In this document: positions 1-8,770 of the stretch, in pieces
Layout: each line of letters begins with the position of its first letter
Position numbering within the stretch: the stretch's first letter is position 1
Assembly (NCBI RefSeq): GCF_023035675.1
Contig: NZ_CP073140.1
Coordinates: 25,552-89,551 of the forward strand
Origin: Borrelia hermsii DAH
GTDB lineage: Bacteria > Spirochaetota > Spirochaetia > Borreliales > Borreliaceae
Direction: 5' to 3'
Length of the DNA stretch: 64,000 nucleotides
Program-made: the position numbers and the translations under genes
The notes under the pieces: model-generated
Databases searched by the model: none
Told to the model about the DNA's origin: nothing
Seen by the model: only the letters and a program-made list of their open reading frames with translations

Positions 1-559
1 TTTCAATATTTACTCCGGACTTATCTGCTACATCAATAATAGCTTTAATCCCTGCAATAATAGCTTCAACCCCATCTTTATCAGCAGCAACTGCTGCCGC
101 ACTAGCAGTATCACCAATATCAGTACTACCAGCTTCTTTAGCAACACCAGCAAGTTTAGTTAGGGCAGTAATTAGTTGTTCAAAGACATCACTAGCACTG
201 TTAATTGCACTCTTAACAGCTTCAATGCTACTTCCATTAGCATTCTTTGCTTCAGATATTTCACCTGATAGCTCATTTAACTTATCCTTAGTAGTTGTAA
301 GTCCATCTCCTATTTTCTTAAAGTGTTCACCTATTTTACTTTTCTTGTCACCAGATTTAACTGCATTAAATCCTAATGCATCACCTATTGCATTTCCAAA
401 AATTCCAAATATATCTTGAAATCCTTGCCCTATCTTTACTAATGAATCAAAAAATGTATTCTTACTTTCTGCTGCTAGTTTCTCAGCCTCAAGTTGATTA
501 CTACAGCTTGCTAATACCATAAATAAAGTCATTATTATTGCACTTATTCTTTTTCTCAT
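1..559 (-). CDS. vlp: Variable large protein (Vlp), group C, partial at window edge
   Basis: Surface lipoprotein antigen of relapsing-fever Borrelia. The reading frame starts at 559 with the leader [20 protein letters not shown], whose Cys is the lipidation site, and runs open off the left edge of the window. The mature N-terminus carries the group C signature ([20 protein letters not shown], then [19 protein letters not shown]). A ribosome binding site reading GGAGG on the minus strand lies at 571-575, in the common vlp leader context GGAGGCACGTAAAAAAATG. No promoter is recognisable upstream; the sequence behind it is another vlp remnant. It is probably an archival copy that keeps its leader. 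The 3' end is outside the window, so completeness cannot be judged. Confidence 0.88.
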   Translation of the reverse strand, partial: MRKRISAIIMTLFMVLASCSNQLEAEKLAAESKNTFFDSLVKIGQGFQDIFGIFGNAIGDALGFNAVKSGDKKSKIGEHFKKIGDGLTTTKDKLNELSGEISEAKNANGSSIEAVKSAINSASDVFEQLITALTKLAGVAKEAGSTDIGDTASAAAVAADKDGVEAIIAGIKAIIDVADKSGVNIE

Positions 560-679
560 TTTTTTACGTGCCTCCTTTTAACTTATGCATTACCTTCATA
601 ATAAAAACATAGTTTCCTTGCTTTATAGAGAACAAGAGAAGAGTTTCCCTTAAATGACTTTATATTTTAGTATTTATTT

Positions 680-803
680 CTAGTTATTAGTAATAGCTTT
701 AGGGGTGCTATGTTCAGGACTTATAGGAGTATCATTAGCGTTAATTTTCATTGTTTCTTTAACTGTTTAAAGCCCACATCAATAGTTAATGTATCTAAAG
801 CCT
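680..803 (-). pseudogene. vlp group B 3' end remnant
   Basis: On the minus strand this reads the conserved C-terminus of group B vlp genes (KALDTLTI, then [13 protein letters not shown] in a shifted frame, ending at a TAG at 680-682). It has an internal deletion and frameshifts. It is fused at about 803 to a ParA remnant on the other strand, so 803 is a recombination joint. Confidence 0.7.
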
Positions 804-805
804 TA

Positions 806-1341
806 TATAAATTATTTAAAGCAAAAATATATAGGGCCTTAAAAGAAAGATTAGATATTAATGACTCCGTTGTAGATCTTAATAACGATTTAGATTAATA
901 CCTAGTTACTTAAATTTACATAAATTTACTAGTGAATCTATATCCCTTAAAGAGTTGATATTAAGAGATAATTTACTTTTTTTTAAAACAGAATATGATT
1001 ACATAATAATTGATGCGAATCCTAGTTTGGAATTTACATTGGCGAATACATTACTGTCCAGTGATTATGTAATGTTTCCTATGACAGCTGAAAAATGGTC
1101 AATTGAAAGTTTGGATTTGTTGGAATTTTATATGAAAAAGTTAAGGATAAAGCTTCCGATTTTCATTCTTATAACAATATTTAAGAAAAATAATACTCAT
1201 AAACAGTTATTAAAATATGCCCAGTCAAAAAAGGGCTTTCTAGGGTTTATCCACTAAAGAGAAGACTTAAATAAGAAAATCGCAAAAAATGAAAACTTTG
1301 ATTTTAGCAAGGATTATATTAAGGAATACGAAGATGTGTGA
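806..1341 (+). pseudogene. Broken PF32 ParA-type plasmid partition ATPase
   Basis: The translation carries C-terminal landmarks of Borrelia PF32 ParA proteins: DINDSVVDLNNDLD, then EYDYIIIDANPSLEFTLANT (the Walker-B-like region), PMTAEKWSIESLDLLEFY, FKKNNTHKQLL and REDLNKKIAKNE. Stops and a frameshift interrupt it near 898 and 1257. The N-terminal half with the Walker A loop is missing, cut at the vlp joint at about 803. The family normally segregates plasmid copies, but this copy cannot. A broken PF49 gene follows directly, which is the usual PF32-PF49 order. Confidence 0.85.
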
Positions 1342-1421
1342 TTAAGACTTTTAAAATAAATAAGAATACATTAAGTATGATTATCGGGAATCCGGACGAT
1401 TGTGTTAACGGAGGAGTTTAT

Positions 1422-1942
1422 GTGAAAATTGAACTAAAGAAAAGGGTTCTAGTAAATGAAGAAGATCCTGATGAGCAAAAATTATTGTCTACTAATGAAG
1501 AGAAGCTCTTGCATTATAATACCTTGAAAGCAAGATTAAAAGCCAATTTTAGAAAAGAAATTTTTCATAAAATAGATAGCATTAGAATTTTAAAGGAAAT
1601 AAAAGATAATGAATATTATAAGTTAAAGGGATATAAAAGTTTTGATAGTTTTATAAAAAGTTATAGACTCGCAAAAAGTCAAGTCTATGTTTATTTAAAA
1701 ATAGCAAATGCTATGGAAGAAGGATTAGTCTAAGAACAATATATAATTGAGAATGGCATCCATGATTCTTTTCGCTATATACAAACTAAGGAAAATATAA
1801 AAATAAAAAACTTGGGCAAAATTTAATAAAGCCATTAAGGTTTCGACTTAAAAGTCAAGAAAGTTATGCTTTTTATAAGAAAAATGCAAAACTTACTGGT
1901 TTTATATTAGGCAAACTGTTTTTGCATAAAAAAATTTACTAA
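1422..1942 (+). pseudogene. Broken PF49-family plasmid partition protein
   Basis: The frame opens at a GTG (1422) preceded by a GGAGGAG ribosome site at 1410-1416. It reads IELKKRVLVNEEDPDEQKLL, then KIDSIRILKEIKDNEYYKL and AKSQVYVYLKIANAMEEG, typical of PF49 partition proteins that sit beside PF32 ParA. A stop at 1731-1733 truncates it. Homology continues beyond the stop (EQYIIENG; then KPLRF, LKSQESYAFYKKNAKL in shifted frames) to about 1942, so about 40 per cent of the gene is decayed. With the broken ParA upstream it marks a dead replicon captured by this plasmid. Confidence 0.8.
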
Positions 1943-2003
1943 AGGAATTTATGAATGAATTTAGAAATTTCGAAAAGTAGAAAAGCTTAAGATAGGAAAT
2001 AGG

Positions 2004-2066
2004 ATGTTAAATCTTTTTTTATTAATAGGAATACCAATGATTATAGCCATTATTATATGTCTATAA
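2004..2066 (+). CDS. Possible 20-residue hydrophobic peptide
   Basis: A short frame after the PF49 remnant encodes MLNLFLLIGIPMIIAIIICL, almost wholly hydrophobic, with a purine-rich AGGAAATAGG just upstream of the ATG. Its length and single membrane span resemble small membrane peptides or type I toxin peptides, but no family is recognised. A 6-bp hairpin (ATCTTC-tat-GAAGAT, about 2225-2239) and an imperfect hairpin at about 2250-2280 follow and could end a short transcript. It may be chance. Confidence 0.3.
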   Translation: MLNLFLLIGIPMIIAIIICL

Positions 2067-2334
2067 TAAGCAAATTCTTTATAAACAGAAAGAGCTATTG
2101 ATAAGTGTTAAAAATCATTTAATTTAAAATAATGTAAATTATAAAAACAATAGTTAATATTATTTTAAATTTGATGTAATTTATTATTAATGGCATGTGT
2201 TCATTTTAGACACATCCTTTATGGATCTTCTATGAAGATTTTAGCTCTTTATTAGTAACTTTTTTTAAGAGTTATTAATAAGGATTTAAATGCTTATATT
2301 AAATCCCATTACTTTAATGCTTTATTAGCCTAAT

Positions 2335-3360
2335 TTCAATTATTTTGAAATCTCACTTATATTAATTTTGTCATCTTTAAATCTAATCTTACTCTTTTGA
2401 AAAAGATAAGTACGCCTTTTGTCTTTTCCTTTGCTTGCAAAATATTCTTGATGTGCTTGCATAATAGCATCAAATTCAGACTTACTAATAACTACTTCTT
2501 TTATGCATATATTGCTTCTCTTTTTTGCTTAACACGCAAGGAGTAGAATACTTCAACTATTACTGCTTGTTTCTTTTGACACGTCAGCAATTTTTATATT
2601 TTATATCTCAACACCTCTGCAACCAGTAATACTTAAGATATATACAAACCATCCTGAGATTGGATTGATTTGTATAAGCTCTTTTATACATTTTTTACTA
2701 GTCTGGTTGTTTTGTCATTTAGATAGAATCTAACAGTAGTGTTTTTTGATTGTTTTGAAGCTTTATTTTTACTCTTAAGCGTACTTTTAAGTTGTGACAA
2801 TTCTTCATTGAGGCGTTCATTTTGATTTATTGGTTCATTTATAAAGTTAAGATTACTGTTAGTTAAGAGTTCCTTTTCATGCATTTTATTGATAACTAAA
2901 GATTTTAAAAATCCTTAAAATTAGTTATAAAAATGTTAGCAAATACTTGTATTGTAAGTCAATTTTAACGTAGCTTCATTGCATATAAAATACCCCTCTA
3001 AGGTGCTTTATGTAGGAGTAAAAGGTGTTTTTAGAGACTGTAGCACAAGATATCTAGTGTACTTTAACCAATTCTTTACAAATACTTGAAAATATCCCCT
3101 ACATATATTCTCTTCCTTATTTTAATAGCTTTGCACTTTAAAATGAAACGCATTGCCCTTTAAAATTTAACCTCTTTTTCTTTGTTAACCAATTGTTTAC
3201 TTTTATAGTTGCTCTTACCATTTTTGTAACCAGTTTAATTTGTTTATCTTTACTACTTTTTCTAACAATTTCTATTCGTTTATTTTACTTCTTTGTTTGC
3301 TTTATATTTGTTTGCAGCTTTACTCTCTTAAATCTTCCTTTCTTAAATATTATTTCTTAA
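2335..3360 (-). pseudogene. Decayed plasmid tyrosine-recombinase-like gene
   Basis: On the minus strand a broken frame runs from just after the mlp stop. N-terminal fragments include KRIEIVRKSSKDKQIKLVTK. The middle reads TTVRFYLNDKTTRLVK, then after a frameshift KKCIKELIQINPISGWFVYI and LSITGCRGVEI, where the Arg fits the first catalytic Arg of tyrosine recombinases. Then come KEVVISKSEFDAIMQAHQEY and KDKRRTYLFQKSKIRFKDDK. It ends before the second Arg and Tyr motifs, so it would be inactive. Similar cp32 and linear-plasmid genes in Borrelia are annotated as integrase-like. Two further decayed copies (20270-21095 and 24060-24296) also lie directly downstream of mlp genes. Confidence 0.6.
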
Positions 3361-3372
3361 CTTATTATTTGC

Positions 3373-3798
3373 TTACCCCCCTGCTCCACAAGTACTTGAT
3401 GCTTGGTTTTTAAATGTTTCTAAATTGTCACTATTACCTTTAAATGAACCTTGTAATACTGTTTTAAAAGTGTTTTTTTGCTCATTAGCATTATCACCTG
3501 TGCACTTTTCAAGTTCACTCTTTATATGTTCAAGTACAGATTTAATTTTATATTCATCATGGCTTAAAAGCTTGTTGAAATCACTTTCATTACCCAAAGC
3601 CTCTTTTAAGAAGTCTAAATTTGTTTTTTCAGTATCATTTAACTTTTCTTTTAACATTTCTTCAGGTGTTTTTTGCACTTCTTGAGTTGCTTCTAAATCC
3701 CTTTTATTTTTACTTTTAATTTCTTTATCCTTATTGTTATTTTGATTGCAACTACTAATTAGTAGTAATAAAATCAAAATAAAATTAATTTTATTCAT
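3373..3798 (-). CDS. mlp: Mlp-family surface lipoprotein
   Basis: A 141-residue lipoprotein with signal peptide MNKINFILILLLLISSC; Cys17 is the lipidation site. The body matches the Mlp family: KTPEEMLKEKLNDTEKTNLD, FLKEALGNESDFNKLLSHDE, then KSVLEHIKSELEKCTGD and the C-terminal SSTCGAGG. Family members are borrelial outer-surface lipoproteins encoded mainly on cp32-type plasmids; their exact role is unsettled. The start is supported by AAGGAG 7-9 bases upstream. It is the second gene of a pair, 30 bases after the related gene at 3829-4452, and is probably co-transcribed with it. A recombinase-like remnant follows on the same strand. Confidence 0.9.
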   Translation of the reverse strand: MNKINFILILLLLISSCNQNNNKDKEIKSKNKRDLEATQEVQKTPEEMLKEKLNDTEKTNLDFLKEALGNESDFNKLLSHDEYKIKSVLEHIKSELEKCTGDNANEQKNTFKTVLQGSFKGNSDNLETFKNQASSTCGAGG

Positions 3799-3828
3799 AA
3801 CAAATCTCCTTATCTTTGTGATTTATTT

Positions 3829-4452
3829 TCATTGCCAATTTGCTGTAAGTCCAGCTACATGATTAGTTGAATCAAGTAATTCTTTTTTAAGACATTCAAA
3901 CATTTCTTCATTATGATTTTTAGTAGATATATCGTTTAAAACCCCCCTAAAAAATTGCTCTATGTCATTATTGCCAGTGCCATACTTATTATCTGCATTA
4001 TTACATTGATTATTGACTTTACAATCAATAGCATCACTTATATAAGAATCAAAAGTCTTATTATTTTCATGCTTTTTTCTTTTGTCTTCTAAGAATTCAT
4101 AGACTTTAGTAAAAGCATTAGCTAATTCTTTTTGTTTTTGTATGTGACCATCAAGCCAAGTCCAAAAATTATTGCATTTACTCTTGTTACCGTTTTGACA
4201 TCCTTGAATTTGGTCTTGTAATTTTTCAATTACTTTTTCAAACGCATGCTTTAAAGAGTCAAACTTCTTTTGCTCATCAGCAGTTAGAGTAATCTTTTCT
4301 TGTGTTTTATCATTTTCCTTTTGTAAATTATCCAAAGCTTTCTTAGCTCTACTGTGTGTCTGAGCTTCAGTAGGCACTATACTTACTTGATATCCTTTGC
4401 AACAGCATAAGAGTAATGTGCCACAAAGTATTAACCTTATAGGCTTACTCAT
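3829..4452 (-). CDS. mlp: Mlp-like surface lipoprotein (long form)
   Basis: A 207-residue lipoprotein. The leader MSKPIRLILCGTLLLCCCKG ends in a Cys-rich lipobox. The mature part contains ITLTADEQKKFDSLKHAFEK, then KQKELANAFTKVYEFLEDKR and an IEQFFRGVLNDIS segment with paired Cys residues, as in long Mlp proteins. The RBS AAGGAG precedes the ATG. It is upstream of and in tandem with the 141-residue mlp gene. Relatives at 21176-21777 and 24776-25383 are broken, so this pair is the only intact mlp pair here. About 170 bases upstream a phage small-terminase remnant points the other way, so the promoter lies in that divergent gap. Confidence 0.85.
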   Translation of the reverse strand: MSKPIRLILCGTLLLCCCKGYQVSIVPTEAQTHSRAKKALDNLQKENDKTQEKITLTADEQKKFDSLKHAFEKVIEKLQDQIQGCQNGNKSKCNNFWTWLDGHIQKQKELANAFTKVYEFLEDKRKKHENNKTFDSYISDAIDCKVNNQCNNADNKYGTGNNDIEQFFRGVLNDISTKNHNEEMFECLKKELLDSTNHVAGLTANWQ

Positions 4453-4623
4453 GTAAATCTCCTTATCTTTGATATTTGTGATTTAAACAATATATAGCAG
4501 TTTTTATCATGATGTATGAGCCTCTTGTAAGTATTAATTGTTTTTGTAAAGTTGATTATTTTGTTATAGAGTTTATGTTAGTTTTTGTTAAGTTTTGTTA
4601 ACTTAGACTAGGGCTAAAGAGAT

Positions 4624-5068
4624 ATGAGAAGAGTAAAGAAGTCATTTTATGATTTATATTGTGTATTTTAGAGAAGGGAGGCTTAATGACCTATCAATAG
4701 CAAAAGAGATGGGAGTCTAAGCGGGGTGTTGATGCAGGAAAGATGCGACACAAGTGGGAAGAGGTTAAGGGTGATCCTGAGTACGTTAAAGAAACTGCTA
4801 AGTTTACTATTCGTGAGGATGTTTTCAATAATATGCTTGCATATAGTTTAAAGGCCGAAGATGAGGCTAATAGACTTAAGAATCAAGTAGAGATTGAGAA
4901 GAAAAAATAGCATTGAGTTTTCTTAGCTCATTTGATAAGTATTGTCAGTTAGAATTACAAAAAGATGTTAAGAAAACTTTAAAACCCCATGATGAGATAT
5001 TGAAATATAAGGAAGATATTACAAATGCAGATTTTGTTAAGTTTTGCAAGCCTAATGAACAAACTTGA
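4624..5068 (+). pseudogene. Decayed phage small-terminase-like gene
   Basis: The frame starts MRRVKKSFYDLY and soon shifts. It then resembles a DNA-binding small terminase (SIAKEMGVSK as the helix-turn-helix, RHKWEEVKGDPEYVKETAKF, TIREDVFNNMLAYSLKAEDE). After another shift near 4905 it continues with LSFLSSFDKYCQLELQKDV up to a stop at 5066-5068. Such proteins choose and bind phage DNA for packaging. At least three frame breaks make it inactive. It runs divergently from the mlp pair, and a 5' scrap of the same gene at 21933-22035 holds the same position beside another mlp gene. Confidence 0.55.
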
Positions 5069-5186
5069 GTTGAAGATGAGTGAACTTGATGAGTTTGAGA
5101 AGAATATTGCAAGTAAAAGATGTCTTTATGTTATTAAGAGCTGCTTTAAGCTTAAGTCTGTTCTAGATCTTGGTAGATATAAATAG
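5055..5186 (+). CDS. Short phage-remnant ORF (43 residues)
   Basis: The frame MNKLELKMSELDEFEKNIAS ends VLDLGRYK and overlaps the tail of the small-terminase remnant. It lies just before the large-terminase fragment and is probably another part of the decayed packaging module. I recognise no family. Confidence 0.3.
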   Translation: MNKLELKMSELDEFEKNIASKRCLYVIKSCFKLKSVLDLGRYK

Positions 5187-5189
5187 TAA

Positions 5190-5706
5190 GTGAATGGATA
5201 TATAAAAGAAGTTTTTTCCTTAAATGGCAAAAAAAATATAAAAATAAGTATGGCATTGATATAGCAGAGTATATTAGGCCCCAAACACTAGAGATTTATT
5301 TTAAAGGATTTGAGAAGACGCATTTAACTATGAAGCAATGTGAGGTGTTTAACTGTATTGAGAGAAATGGGCAAACTAAAATCATTCTTTGTAGTGGTAT
5401 TGTATCTGGCAAGACATTTTTAGCATGTTATCTATTCTTAAAACCCTTACTTATAAATAGGAATTTGTACTGTGGGGGGGACAAATAACTTTATTTTGGA
5501 TAATTCATAAGAAGTTTTAGAGATTAATGTTTAGGGCAGTTTGGAGAGATTACTAGTATATTAAAAGCGAAAATACAAGCAGTATAACAAAAAGTTAAGT
5601 AGCAAATACAGGTCATATAATAATAGGTAAAATGAATTCAAGTAATATTGCAGAAGTATGGGCAGCATATAAGAGTATGCATGGACTTAAGAGAAAAGAT
5701 TTTTGA
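5190..5706 (+). pseudogene. Decayed phage large terminase, N-terminal part
   Basis: The frame reads KWQKKYKNKYGIDIAEYIRP, then FEKTHLTMKQCEVFNCIERN and CSGIVSGKTFLACYLFLK, where the G-x-x-SGKT stretch is the Walker A loop of the packaging ATPase. A stop follows at about 5487. Later pieces in other frames (GHIIIGKMNSSNIAEVWAAY) reach about 5706. The C-terminal nuclease half is absent here; a fragment consistent with it lies at 26523-26920. The gene is a PBSX/cp32-type prophage relic and is inactive. Confidence 0.6.
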
Positions 5707-6039
5707 TTTTAAGTAATTTTATGATGCTAGAGAGTGCTGTTAGTAGGGCTCTTATTTTTGAGGGGTATGTAATATTGCCTCCATTTGATCTTTCTCTTAA
5801 AATTTTTGCTATTAATGCTTCATTCCGTAAAAATTCAGCCATTTTTGTTAAGTTGGCACCACCAACTTCAATTTTGTGAACTTTTGTATTAAATGGTGTA
5901 GTTATTTTGCAATGTTTAGTGAGGTTGCATCATTAACGGCAACATCCAAATTGTTTTTAATGCTCGTATGATAGGAATAACTAAGCTTGAAGAGCATTGG
6001 GAAGTGTATTAGAGACTTGTAAAAGGGGCACGTAAAAAA
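5707..6039. other. Unassigned gap of decayed DNA before a vlp
   Basis: No intact gene. On the minus strand, 5770-5880 reads HKIEVGGANLTKMAEFLRNE and continues ALIAKILRERSNGGN, a protein-like fragment I cannot place; it may be phage-derived. The last 20 bases hold a degenerate vlp leader RBS, with GGGGCAC in place of GGAGGCAC. Confidence 0.35.
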
Positions 6040-7128
6040 ATGAGAAAAAGAATAAGTGCAATAATAATGACTTTATTTATGGTATTAGTAAGCTGTAATA
6101 GCGGTGGGGTTGCGGAAGATCCTAAACATGTGTATTTAACATCTATAGCTAATTTAGGGAAAGGATTTTTAGATGTTTTTGTGACTTTTGGGGATATGGT
6201 TGCTGGTGCGTTTGGTATTAAGGCAGATACTAAGAAAAGTGATATAGGGAAGTATTTTACTGATATTGAGAGCACTATGACAACAGTTAAAAAGAAGTTG
6301 CAAGATGAAGTTGCAAAGAATGGTAATTACGAAAAAGTTAAAACAGTCGTTGACAAGTTTATTAAAGAAGTCTTAGATAAGATTGCATCAGGAGCAAAGA
6401 AAGCAGCTAGTGGTGTTACTGATGGAGCATCAATTGGTGAGGTTGTAAAATCTGATGGTGCTGCCGGGGCTACTCCTGATTCAGATAGTATAAAGAACCT
6501 TGTTGAAGGGATCAAAGAAATTGTTGATTTGGTAATAAAAGAAGGAAATGCAGTTGCAGATAAAACAGATCCTGTTGCTAATGATAAAAGGGATATTGGC
6601 AAGTTATTTGGGGGTAAGAATAGTGATGCTAATGGTGGTGCTGAAGATAAACATACAGCGGCAGCTAATGCGTCAATAGGAGCAGTAAGTGGTGCTGACA
6701 TCCTGAAAGCTATTGCTGCTGCTGATCCTAGTGCTAAGAGAGATGGTAAAGTTAATGAGGCTAGGGATGCAGCTTCTCTGGCTTTAGCTAAGGGGACTAA
6801 TACTGATAATGATGATCAACTTGATGCTTCAGCACAAAAGGACGCAGTTATTGCTGCAGGCATTGCACTGCGAGCAATGGCAAAGGATGGTAAATTTATT
6901 GTAAAGGATACTGCTGCGAAGAAGACTGAAGCTGAAGCCGCTAAAGGTGCAGCAGCAAGTGCAGTAGGTAAGACATTAAGCACTCTAATAATAGCAATAA
7001 GGAATACAGTTGATAGTGGATTAAGAACAATAAATGAAGCACTAGCTACAGTTAAACAAGAAGATAAGTCAGCAGAAGCTACTAATCCTGCAGAAGCAAC
7101 AACTAGTGGTCATCAAGCGAATAACTAG
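6040..7128 (+). CDS. vlp: Variable large protein (Vlp), group A, full length
   Basis: A 362-residue variable major surface lipoprotein. The leader [19 protein letters not shown] has a lipobox Cys at residue 19. The mature N-terminus has the group A signature (VYLTSIANLGKGFLDVFVTF), then KADTKKSDIGKYF, a variable middle, the conserved KDAVIAAGIALRAMAKDGKF and the C-terminal helix NTVDSGLRTINEALATVKQE. Vlps cover the cell and are exchanged during relapses. The RBS is weak (AAAAGGGGCACG) and no promoter is evident. It lies just outside inverted-repeat arm A; its positional counterpart at 62177-63238 shares both ends but has a different middle. Confidence 0.93.
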   Translation: MRKRISAIIMTLFMVLVSCNSGGVAEDPKHVYLTSIANLGKGFLDVFVTFGDMVAGAFGIKADTKKSDIGKYFTDIESTMTTVKKKLQDEVAKNGNYEKVKTVVDKFIKEVLDKIASGAKKAASGVTDGASIGEVVKSDGAAGATPDSDSIKNLVEGIKEIVDLVIKEGNAVADKTDPVANDKRDIGKLFGGKNSDANGGAEDKHTAAANASIGAVSGADILKAIAAADPSAKRDGKVNEARDAASLALAKGTNTDNDDQLDASAQKDAVIAAGIALRAMAKDGKFIVKDTAAKKTEAEAAKGAAASAVGKTLSTLIIAIRNTVDSGLRTINEALATVKQEDKSAEATNPAEATTSGHQANN

Positions 7129-7142
7129 TTAAGGGTAAGTAT

Positions 7143-7419
7143 AAAGGAAGTTATTGTAAGATAAGTTAATTAAGTAAGCTGTAAGAGCAGGTAAAAATAA
7201 AGTCAAAAAGGAATAGGAAGCTAGGAGCGTAATGCTTTTAGCTTCTAATGTTATTTAGGGAATGTTTATTTGTATATAAAATTGTTTATATGAGTAAGGA
7301 TTGAATATAAATAATTGCAAGTATGATATTAAGAGTATGTTTTTATTGTAATCAAATAATTAATACTTTAAAAGTAAGCTAAATGTGTGGTAAGGGCAGC
7401 AAAAGGGAAATTGGGATAG
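7143..7419 (+). repeat. Intergenic repeat R1 (about 270 bp) after vlp
   Basis: This block recurs at 28903-29163 and 35633-35838 (plus) and at 54170-54355 and 61847-62098 (minus). It holds a near-perfect hairpin (GAAGCTA at 7217-7223 pairing with TAGCTTC at 7239-7245) that may end transcription. In three copies its far end supplies an alternative start, ATGTTGGAAAGAAATAAATT, in front of a vlp or vsp leader. Its placement outside coding sequence suits homology used in cassette transfer. Confidence 0.8.
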
Positions 7420-7779
7420 ATGTTGGAAGGAAATAAATTAAGTGCGATAATAATGACTTTATTTATGGTATTAGTAAGCTGTAATAGCGGTGGGGTTGCG
7501 GAAGACCCCCAGAGTAAATTTTTAAAGTCAGTAATAGACTTGGGGGGAATGATTTTTTAAATGTGTTCACATCATTTGGGGATATGGTTGCTGGTGCATT
7601 TGGTTTTAACACCAATACTAAAAAGTCTGATATTGGAGTTTACTTCAAGACAACAAGATACCGTTCAAGTTACTCAAACAGCCCTTAAAAAATGGATGAT
7701 AAGTGTGCTATGAAGATTAATTAATGATACGTCTATAAGTCCTGTTCAGAGCACCTTTAAAGCTACTATTAGCAATTAG
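7420..7779 (+). pseudogene. vlp group B fragment with large internal deletion
   Basis: The start ATGTTGGAAGGAAATAAATT replaces the usual MRKRIS start. The leader ([20 protein letters not shown]) and mature start ([13 protein letters not shown]) follow. A frameshift at the G-run near 7540 breaks the frame. After KKSDIG the sequence jumps almost directly to the C-terminus (NDTSISPVQSTFKATISN, stop 7777-7779). About 600 bases of the normal gene are missing. An identical-looking copy lies at 61487-61846 in arm A'. Confidence 0.75.
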
Positions 7780-8393
7780 TTAAATAAATACTAGATACTA
7801 AAATATGAAGTCATTGCAAGGAAAACGCTTCTTTTATCTTTGCATAAGGGAAGGGAAGTAAGCTTTCCTTTTATTTTAAAAAAACTTGTAATAAGATAGC
7901 TGAAAGACAACAAATGCTACTTTTAGTGGCTCTATTTTAGCTACAATAAGTTCGAAAATAAAAAACCCTATCACCTTTATGACAGATACTAAAGGGGACA
8001 AGGGTTATTGATGTTAAGCTAAAAATCAAGCGTTATCGACTAAATTTAAATCCGATGCTGAACTATCCAGAACACTTTATTAAACTCGATTTGAGTTAAT
8101 TGATAGACTTTATCACTTAATTTAAGAAGAGCTTTACGAATACCATCCAACATATGATTCAAAATTAAACCATACTTACTAACCTTAATTTGAATATACT
8201 TTATGTTGAAGATAATGTATTTGGACAGAGTAGTTTTGCTAAGATATTTCTTACACTTAAAATAAATATGCAGTATTATTGCAGCGTGTTTACTCTTGGC
8301 TTTGGGTATACGTTTTCTTAAAGCACATTTTACTAAGATAAAGTTTTTATGGCATGTAAAATATTATATTACAATTACATAAGGAGTTTTTTT
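7780..8393. other. Non-coding stretch with phage-gene scraps
   Basis: No intact gene. 7964-8006 forms an imperfect hairpin (AACCCT/AGGGTT with CCTTT/AAAGG) that may be a terminator. On the minus strand, 8061-8202 reads LILNHMLDGIRKALLKLSDK and VYQLTQIEFNK, an unplaced protein fragment. From about 8200 the plus strand resembles the end of the terminase fragment at 26523-26920 (YVEDN; then a GTATACGTTTTCTTAAAGCA stretch), with most of the gene deleted. An AAGGAG at 8381-8386 serves the bdr remnant. Confidence 0.45.
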
Positions 8394-8510
8394 ATGGGAT
8401 ATGCACAACCAGTAATTACATAGCAAATAGTTTTAAGTGAGCTTGTTAAAGGTTAAAAGAGCCAATGAGCTTAGAATTCAAAATTAATACAAAAGATTTA
8501 TACAGGTGTT
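8394..8510 (+). pseudogene. bdr 5' remnant
   Basis: It starts MGYAQPVIT, then a TAG stop, then QIVLSELVKG and another stop. This matches the first 20 residues of Bdr proteins (MGLAQPVITQQMVIAEL at 26960). The repeat region and membrane anchor are gone. A second copy is at 60755-60872 in arm A'. Confidence 0.65.
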
Positions 8511-8676
8511 CGGTATTTTTTAGAAATTATATCAAAAATGTAGCAGAAGATCTTAGCTTCTGTTTTTATTTTTAACTTTTTTTTATTTGATTTATAAATT
8601 TACTTAGTAAAATAATTTTATATGGCTTTTAATTGACATAGATTAAAATAATTGCAATTTTATAAAATTATTTTTG

Positions 8677-8693
8677 CCATTTAAATTAAATGG
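8677..8693. promoter_or_regulatory. Perfect dyad upstream of P35-like gene
   Basis: CCATTTAA-A-TTAAATGG, a 17-base perfect dyad 77 bases before the start of the P35-like gene. A possible -35 (TTGATA, 8700-8705) and weak -10 (AATATT, 8723-8728) lie between it and the start, so it sits where an operator could act. It is conserved in arm A' (about 60573-60589). Confidence 0.4.
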
Positions 8694-8770
8694 TATATAT
8701 TGATAAATAATTATTTTATTTCAATATTAAGACCCAATAATTGAGTAATTTAATATCCCAGGAGGCAAAT

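Noticed and set aside
8741-8770. Upstream start for the P35-like protein (MSNLISQEAN...)
   Set aside because: The GGAGG site lies at 8761-8765, inside that extension, and the signal peptide begins at 8771.
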